A DNA stretch of 18,044 nucleotides. Origin: an uncultured Bacillota bacterium. GTDB lineage: Bacteria; Bacillota; Dehalobacteriia; UBA7702. Shown here one piece after another: positions 14,650-18,044 of this stretch. Where the stretch lies: contig CAKUYE010000028.1 in assembly GCA_934702375.1 (NCBI GenBank), positions 1 through 18,044 of the forward strand, in the 5' to 3' direction. A program made the translations under genes and the position numbers. The notes beneath the pieces were generated by a model. It made no database searches, was not told the origin of the DNA, and worked only from the letters and a program-made list of their open reading frames with translations. Numbering within the stretch: position 1 is the stretch's first letter; every line of letters starts with the position of its first letter.

Positions 14650-15159
14650 ATGAAAATATCAATGGAAATGCGAAGAAAAAAACAAGCCCTTGCTGAAGGG
14701 GAGATTATGGAAGTGATTCACCGTAATACTTATGGAGTATTGAGTCTTTGTGATGGGGATGGTATGCCCTATGGTGTTCCCCTGAATTATGCCTATGCCA
14801 ATGATCGCTTTTATTTTCACTGTGCAAAAACCGGGTATAAAAATGATATAATTGGCAGCGGTGTCAAAGCCGCCCTCACCATTGTGGACAGTGATACGGT
14901 GATTCCGGAAACATTCTCCACCGACTATGTCAGTATCATTGCCCGGGGAACCGTGAAACCGATCACCGGGGATGCGGCAATGGATGCGATTGTTCTCCTT
15001 GCTGCACAGTTGGGGATTGATGACGCCGTGGCTCAGAAAAAAGAAATTGAAGGGGCTTTTGATCGAGTGGAAATGTTTTGCTTCACGCCGGAAGTTATCA
15101 GCGGGAAAATGGCGATGGCAGTAGCTAAAAAGAAATCGGAATTTTTTACCTTAGAGTAA
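14650..15159 (+). CDS. Pyridoxamine 5'-phosphate oxidase-like (NimA-type) flavin-binding protein
   Basis: This 169-residue split-barrel protein resembles the Pyridox_ox_2/NimA family: N-terminal MRRKKQAL, then GVLSLCDGDGMPYGVPLNY (29-47) and FYFHCAKTGYKND (53-65), the block that in relatives contacts FMN. Family members reduce nitroimidazoles, or bind FMN or F420 with unknown substrates, so nitroimidazole resistance should not be assumed. TGAGGA (14638-14643) lies 6 nt before the ATG, and no promoter is visible between it and the SLH hydrolase, so co-transcription is likely. A hairpin terminator starts about 57 bp after the stop. Confidence 0.85.
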   Translation: MKISMEMRRKKQALAEGEIMEVIHRNTYGVLSLCDGDGMPYGVPLNYAYANDRFYFHCAKTGYKNDIIGSGVKAALTIVDSDTVIPETFSTDYVSIIARGTVKPITGDAAMDAIVLLAAQLGIDDAVAQKKEIEGAFDRVEMFCFTPEVISGKMAMAVAKKKSEFFTLE

Positions 15160-15216
15160 AGCAAAAATTTGCCGGTTGATTTTCATCGGAAAATTTTATA
15201 AGATTAAAGAAGTAAT

Positions 15217-15271
15217 GAGTTGTTTTGCGAAACGTAAGTCCAATTATGTTTTGCAAAACAACTCTTTTTCT
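15217..15271 (+). terminator. Terminator after the flavoprotein gene
   Basis: Arms GAGTTGTTTTGCGAAAC (15217-15233) and GTTTTGCAAAACAACTC (15248-15264) pair over 17 positions with one G-U, a 14-nt loop, then TTTTTCTTT. Confidence 0.8.
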
Positions 15272-15272
15272 T

Positions 15273-15307
15273 TGGAAGCGCTAAATGCACGGAACTCCGT
15301 AAAATCA
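15273..15307. repeat. 35-bp direct repeat, copy 1
   Basis: Begins TGGAAGCGCTAAATGC and ends GTAAAATCA. Identical to copy 2 at 15419-15453 except for two adjacent bases (CC here, GT there). The copies are 146 bp apart. Confidence 0.85.
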
Positions 15308-15418
15308 TCGAGGCGCAGCCGCTCGGGTACCATTTTGTACACCGACCGACTACCCCACGAAGCTTTTCCGGAGTTCAGCACATTTATCACTTCCAAAAGA
15401 TGTTTTTTACGGATTATC

Positions 15419-15453
15419 TGGAAGCGCTAAATGCACGGAACTGTGTAAAATCA
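15419..15453. repeat. 35-bp direct repeat, copy 2
   Basis: Second copy of the repeat at 15273, ending 14 bp before the ribosome binding site of the MFS gene. Confidence 0.85.
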
Positions 15454-15485
15454 CCAAAATTTATGGTAAGGAGTATCGAAATATT

Positions 15486-16667
15486 ATGCAGGAAAAACTT
15501 TGGACAAAGGACTTTATTCTGATTATGATCATCAACTTCTTTGTCTTTTTAAATCATTTGATGATCTTATCGACCTTTCCCTTCTATATTGAATACCTTC
15601 ATGGCAGTGAAGCTGTGGCAGGTCTTGCCGCTGCTGCTTTTTCCCTGGTGGCGGTGTTTATCCGTCCTGTTATCGGTTGGGTGTTGGACAACGGTAAACG
15701 CGGCGTTGTTCTGGCGATTGGTTTGATTGGCATGGGAGCGATGCCCCTGGGCTATATGAGTATCTCTCTTATCGTTACCGCATTGATCTTTCGCATGATT
15801 CATGGTGTTGCATTGGCTTGTGGCAATACGGCGGCAAATACCATTGCTACGGATCTTTTACCTCGCTCTCGATTTGGGGAGGGCATGGGCATGTTTGGAA
15901 CGTCTATTGCCGTGGCCACAGCTTGTGCTCCGGCCTTGGGGTTATTTCTATTGAATCAATGGGGGTTTTCGGTTCTTTTTGGCTTTTCTGCTGCAATTTG
16001 CTTCCTTTCCTTGATTTTGATGGCTCGGATGAAAATGCCCGTTGTGAAAGTGGAAAAAAAGCCGCTGAGTTTTCATTCTCTGATTGACAGCGATGCTGTC
16101 CCGGCTTCGGTAATCACCTTTGTTTTCCTTTTGACCTTTGGTGCTTTGGAAAATTTTTTGGCTAAATTTGCGGCACAGGAAGGTCTTCCCGGCGGTGGTG
16201 TCTTTTTTGCCATTATGGCAGTAGTGTTGCTTTTGGTTCGTGCCGGTCTTTCTCGGCTTCTTGATCGTCGGGGAGAAGGTATCTTTGTCTATACCTGCAA
16301 TGTTGCCATGTTTGTCGCGCTGCTCCTTTTAGCCTTTGCTTGCAATAAGGGAACCTATCTCTTTGCTGCGGTGTTGGTGGGGTATGGATTTGGCGGCATT
16401 GCTCCGGCTCTTCAGGCGATGGCAGTTCGTCTTGCTGCGCCGGATCGCCGCGGAGCGGCAAATTCAACCTATCTTTGTGCTTATGATCTGGGCTTTGGTA
16501 TTGGTGGCGGCATTGCCGGCTGGTTAATCGCCGGTATCGGCTATCATGAGATGTTTGCGACATTGGCTGTCGCTGATATTCTTTCGGTGATACTTTATGT
16601 TGTTTGGGGACGAAATCATCGCTCCTCCTTTCGGTATGCATTGAGGAGTGCGGAAAATCAGGAATAA
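15486..16667 (+). CDS. MFS transporter, 12 TM, drug-efflux type
   Basis: This 393-residue inner-membrane protein has about 12 hydrophobic segments in two halves separated by a charged central loop (near 183-200, KMPVVKVEKKPLS). Motif A-like RPVIGWVLDNGKRG (60-73) follows TM2. A second-half relative, SRLLDRRGEG, is near 258-267. It most likely exports small molecules using the proton gradient; substrate cannot be inferred. AAGGAG (15468-15473) sits 12 nt before the ATG, longer than usual. It is the only gene in its unit, and its stop is 2-8 bp from the ABC exporter remnant, which suggests the MFS gene replaced or was joined to an older ABC locus. Confidence 0.9.
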   Translation: MQEKLWTKDFILIMIINFFVFLNHLMILSTFPFYIEYLHGSEAVAGLAAAAFSLVAVFIRPVIGWVLDNGKRGVVLAIGLIGMGAMPLGYMSISLIVTALIFRMIHGVALACGNTAANTIATDLLPRSRFGEGMGMFGTSIAVATACAPALGLFLLNQWGFSVLFGFSAAICFLSLILMARMKMPVVKVEKKPLSFHSLIDSDAVPASVITFVFLLTFGALENFLAKFAAQEGLPGGGVFFAIMAVVLLLVRAGLSRLLDRRGEGIFVYTCNVAMFVALLLLAFACNKGTYLFAAVLVGYGFGGIAPALQAMAVRLAAPDRRGAANSTYLCAYDLGFGIGGGIAGWLIAGIGYHEMFATLAVADILSVILYVVWGRNHRSSFRYALRSAENQE

Positions 16668-16669
16668 AT

Positions 16670-16930
16670 AGGCGGGACACGGCTTTTACCGACTCGGAAA
16701 ATGAGCATTTGATCCCGGATGCAATCTCTGCTTTGACTCGAGGAAAGACAATTATTACAATTGCGCATCGATTGGCTACCATAGAACAAGCGGATCAAGT
16801 TTTGGTGGTGGAGGATGGTTGTATCGTGCAGCAGGGATGTCATGAAGATCTCGTTGCAGAAGAAGGGCGATATCGCCGGTTTGTGGAAATTCGAAAAAAG
16901 GCCGAAGGCTGGCATATGGATGAATTCTGA
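16670..16930 (+). pseudogene. C-terminal remnant of an ABC exporter ATPase domain
   Basis: The frame from about 16670 to the stop at 16928-16930 encodes the last part of an ABC exporter nucleotide-binding domain. It begins just after the Walker B region (TAFTDSENE, corresponding to DEATAFxDxENE), then GKTIITIAHRLATIEQAD (the H-loop, AHRL), LVVEDGCIVQQGCHEDL and an IRKKAEGW tail. The ABC signature, Walker A and the whole membrane domain are absent. There is no start codon or ribosome binding site of its own; the frame begins inside the MFS end, with an ATG at 16604 in another frame. The DEATAF/ENE form occurs in siderophore or drug ABC exporters. It is probably a non-functional scar. Confidence 0.85.
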
Positions 16931-16931
16931 G

Positions 16932-16977
16932 AAATGGGGCCGTCGTTTTGTACAGATAACGACGGCCCCATTTGCAT
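16932..16977 (+). terminator. Terminator of the ABC remnant / MFS unit
   Basis: Perfect 16-bp arms AAATGGGGCCGTCGTT (16932-16947) and its complement (16958-16973), with a 10-nt loop and then GCATTTTG. It probably terminated the original ABC exporter gene and now serves the MFS transcript. Confidence 0.8.
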
Positions 16978-17024
16978 TTTGAGCTTTAATTTAAAAGATG
17001 ATATGGATTCTCCGTTGTATTTTT

Positions 17025-17053
17025 TTGTGTGTTGCGGTATGATTTACTATAAT
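17025..17053 (+). promoter_or_regulatory. Promoter of the HAD hydrolase gene
   Basis: TTGTGT (17025-17030), a 17-bp spacer and TATAAT (17048-17053), 26 bp before the ATG. Confidence 0.65.
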
Positions 17054-17079
17054 ATATGGTGAAGTAAAGGGATGAGTTT

Positions 17080-17727
17080 ATGAAATATCAGGCGATACTG
17101 TTTGATTTGGACGGAACATTATTGAATACTCTTGATGATTTGGCGGACGGAGTGAATCATGTTTTAATGACCCAAGGATGGCCATTACGCACCGTAGAAG
17201 AGATCCGGCGTTTTGTAGGCAATGGTATTCATAAGCTGATGGAAAGGGCAGTCCCTGCAGGAACTCCTACAGAGGAACTGGAGATTGCCTTTCTAGAATT
17301 TAAGGCATATTACAGTTCACATTGTCGAATTAAAACCGTTCCGTATCAAGGGATTCCCGAGCTGTTGGCGGTATTGAGAAATGCAGGAATACCGCTGGGG
17401 GTCGTTTCCAACAAAAATGAGGAAGCTGTGAAAACATTGATTTCAGATTTCTTCCCCGGTGTTTTTTCTGTTGTAGTGGGACAATCACCGCAGAGAGCAC
17501 CAAAGCCTGCACCGGATATGTTGCTGTATGGAGTTGACTTACTTGGTTTTCGGGTGAAAGATTGTCTTTATGTTGGAGATTCTGAGGTTGATAAGGCAAC
17601 AGCGGATAACGCGTGTATGGATTGCGCTTCGGTTTCATGGGGATTTCGCGATAGGGAGTTGTTGCGTTCTTTGTCATCGAAATATCTTTTTGAGGATCCG
17701 GGGGATATGTTGGTGTTATTGGATTAA
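17080..17727 (+). CDS. HAD-family hydrolase, phosphoglycolate-phosphatase-like
   Basis: This 215-residue cytoplasmic phosphatase has the four HAD motifs: DLDGTLLNT (nucleophile D9, acid D11), VVSN (S110), K142 in APKPAP, and GDSEVD (D167, D171). The four-helix cap (about 15-80) with RRFVGNGIHKLM places it in subfamily IA, near Gph and PpaX. Its substrate is probably 2-phosphoglycolate or another small sugar phosphate, but PpaX pyrophosphatase activity and others are possible. AAGGGATGAG lies just before the ATG. No hairpin terminator is evident after the stop; the next features are the A-tract and rRNA-type promoter. Confidence 0.9.
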   Translation: MKYQAILFDLDGTLLNTLDDLADGVNHVLMTQGWPLRTVEEIRRFVGNGIHKLMERAVPAGTPTEELEIAFLEFKAYYSSHCRIKTVPYQGIPELLAVLRNAGIPLGVVSNKNEEAVKTLISDFFPGVFSVVVGQSPQRAPKPAPDMLLYGVDLLGFRVKDCLYVGDSEVDKATADNACMDCASVSWGFRDRELLRSLSSKYLFEDPGDMLVLLD

Positions 17728-17818
17728 AAAAGTTTTTGGAGTCGTAACGCGTTAAGCAGGTGTTTTGATGCAGGTGAATGAAAAAACAAAAAAAACGGAA
17801 ATTTTTTCAAAAAAAGGC

Positions 17819-17847
17819 TTGACGGATTCAATGAAAAGTGGTATTAT
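17819..17847 (+). promoter_or_regulatory. Strong rRNA-type promoter
   Basis: TTGACG (17819-17824), 17-bp spacer, TATTAT (17842-17847). An A/T-rich run (17780-17816, with A8 and T6 tracts) lies just upstream, as expected for an UP element. The start site would be near 17854. Confidence 0.7.
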
Positions 17848-17853
17848 ATCAAT

Positions 17854-18044
17854 GTTGACGCGCTGAGCTACTAAAAAACAGCGCTGACAACGAAAAAGAA
17901 GATGGCTGGAAGAATGATTCGAGTCGTCTCCTCGGTCTTTGGGAACTGAACAGTAGAGCTTGTGAAACATCGCTCACATCAAGAGATGTGAGGCGGATGA
18001 AGGGTCTGCAGCGGAAGCTGCGGAGTCGAAGAAATGAGCGAGCG
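17854..18044 (+). ncRNA. Structured leader, probably of an rRNA operon (gene beyond window)
   Basis: After the promoter there is no coding frame. A boxA-like GGTCTTTGGGAACTGAACAG (17934-17953) resembles the antitermination leader seen before Firmicute rRNA genes. A stem 17970-17976 / 18035-18041 (TCGCTCA with TGAGCGA) encloses two hairpins: CTCACATC-AAGA-GATGTGAG (17973-17992) and CTGCAGC-GGAA-GCTGCGG (18006-18023, GNRA-type tetraloop). GTTGACGCGCTG and CAGCGCTGACAAC may form a first stem. The 16S 5' sequence is not reached. Other structured RNAs cannot be fully excluded. Confidence 0.55.

Larger units (their letters stand above)
15160..15485. other. Intergenic region with terminator and duplicated element
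   Basis: This 326-bp gap has no intact gene. It contains the terminator at 15217-15271 and two 35-bp direct repeats at 15273 and 15419. On the minus strand, a short frame ends at 15242-15244 and reads LRLDDFTEFRAFSASK; its end partly repeats in the second copy, so it may be a degenerate mobile or interspersed element. No clear promoter for the MFS gene is visible. Confidence 0.6.

Noticed and set aside
14650..15159. Calling the flavoprotein a nitroimidazole resistance gene
   Set aside because: The family resemblance is real but most members have other or unknown substrates; the sequence does not identify the activity.
1..18044. CRISPR array, phage module or complete insertion sequence
   Set aside because: No regularly spaced repeats with unique spacers, no structural phage genes, and no transposase or integrase frame were found on either strand.

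Overview
The window looks like a chromosomal segment of an anaerobic Firmicute (Bacillota), Clostridia or Negativicutes in style. The reasons are SLH-domain surface proteins, strong AAGGAGG ribosome binding sites, TTGaca/TATAAT promoters, an iron-dependent alcohol dehydrogenase beside a class-3-like aldehyde dehydrogenase, and a CCA-encoding tRNA. I cannot name a genus from the sequence alone.

Left block (1 to about 5.4 kb). The GC-richer block holds two divergent genes: a large secreted SLH-anchored protein on the minus strand, cut by the window edge inside its third SLH repeat, and a 570-residue regulator on the plus strand with two helix-turn-helix units and an uncharacterised C-terminal region. 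Codon use differs from the rest. The block ends in non-coding DNA with two hairpins and a short direct repeat, abutting a low-molecular-weight protein-tyrosine phosphatase gene whose last helix is missing. This looks like a recombination or assembly junction.

Middle (5.4 to 15.2 kb). The minus strand carries the truncated phosphatase, tRNA-Ser(CGA) with its own promoter and terminator, and tadA with a promoter placed as for a leaderless mRNA. The plus strand then carries an alcohol/aldehyde dehydrogenase operon, a LysR regulator coupled to an IspD/TarI-type cytidylyltransferase, a convergent pyridoxamine-kinase-type gene (minus), an Mrp/ApbC-type ATPase, an SLH plus NlpC/P60 wall hydrolase, and a NimA/pyridoxamine-phosphate-oxidase-like flavoprotein. 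Most transcription units have recognisable promoters and hairpin terminators.

Right part (15.2 kb to the end). A 326-bp gap carries a terminator and two copies of a 35-bp direct repeat. It is followed by an MFS transporter directly abutting the C-terminal remnant of an ABC exporter, then a phosphoglycolate-phosphatase-like HAD hydrolase. The final 230 bp hold an A-tract followed by a near-consensus promoter and a structured, boxA-like leader. This is what would be expected just upstream of an rRNA operon, although no rRNA gene lies within the window.

The best candidates for something new are the tandem-HTH regulator/SLH protein pair and its junction with the phosphatase gene, the duplicated element before the MFS gene, and the leaderless tadA arrangement.
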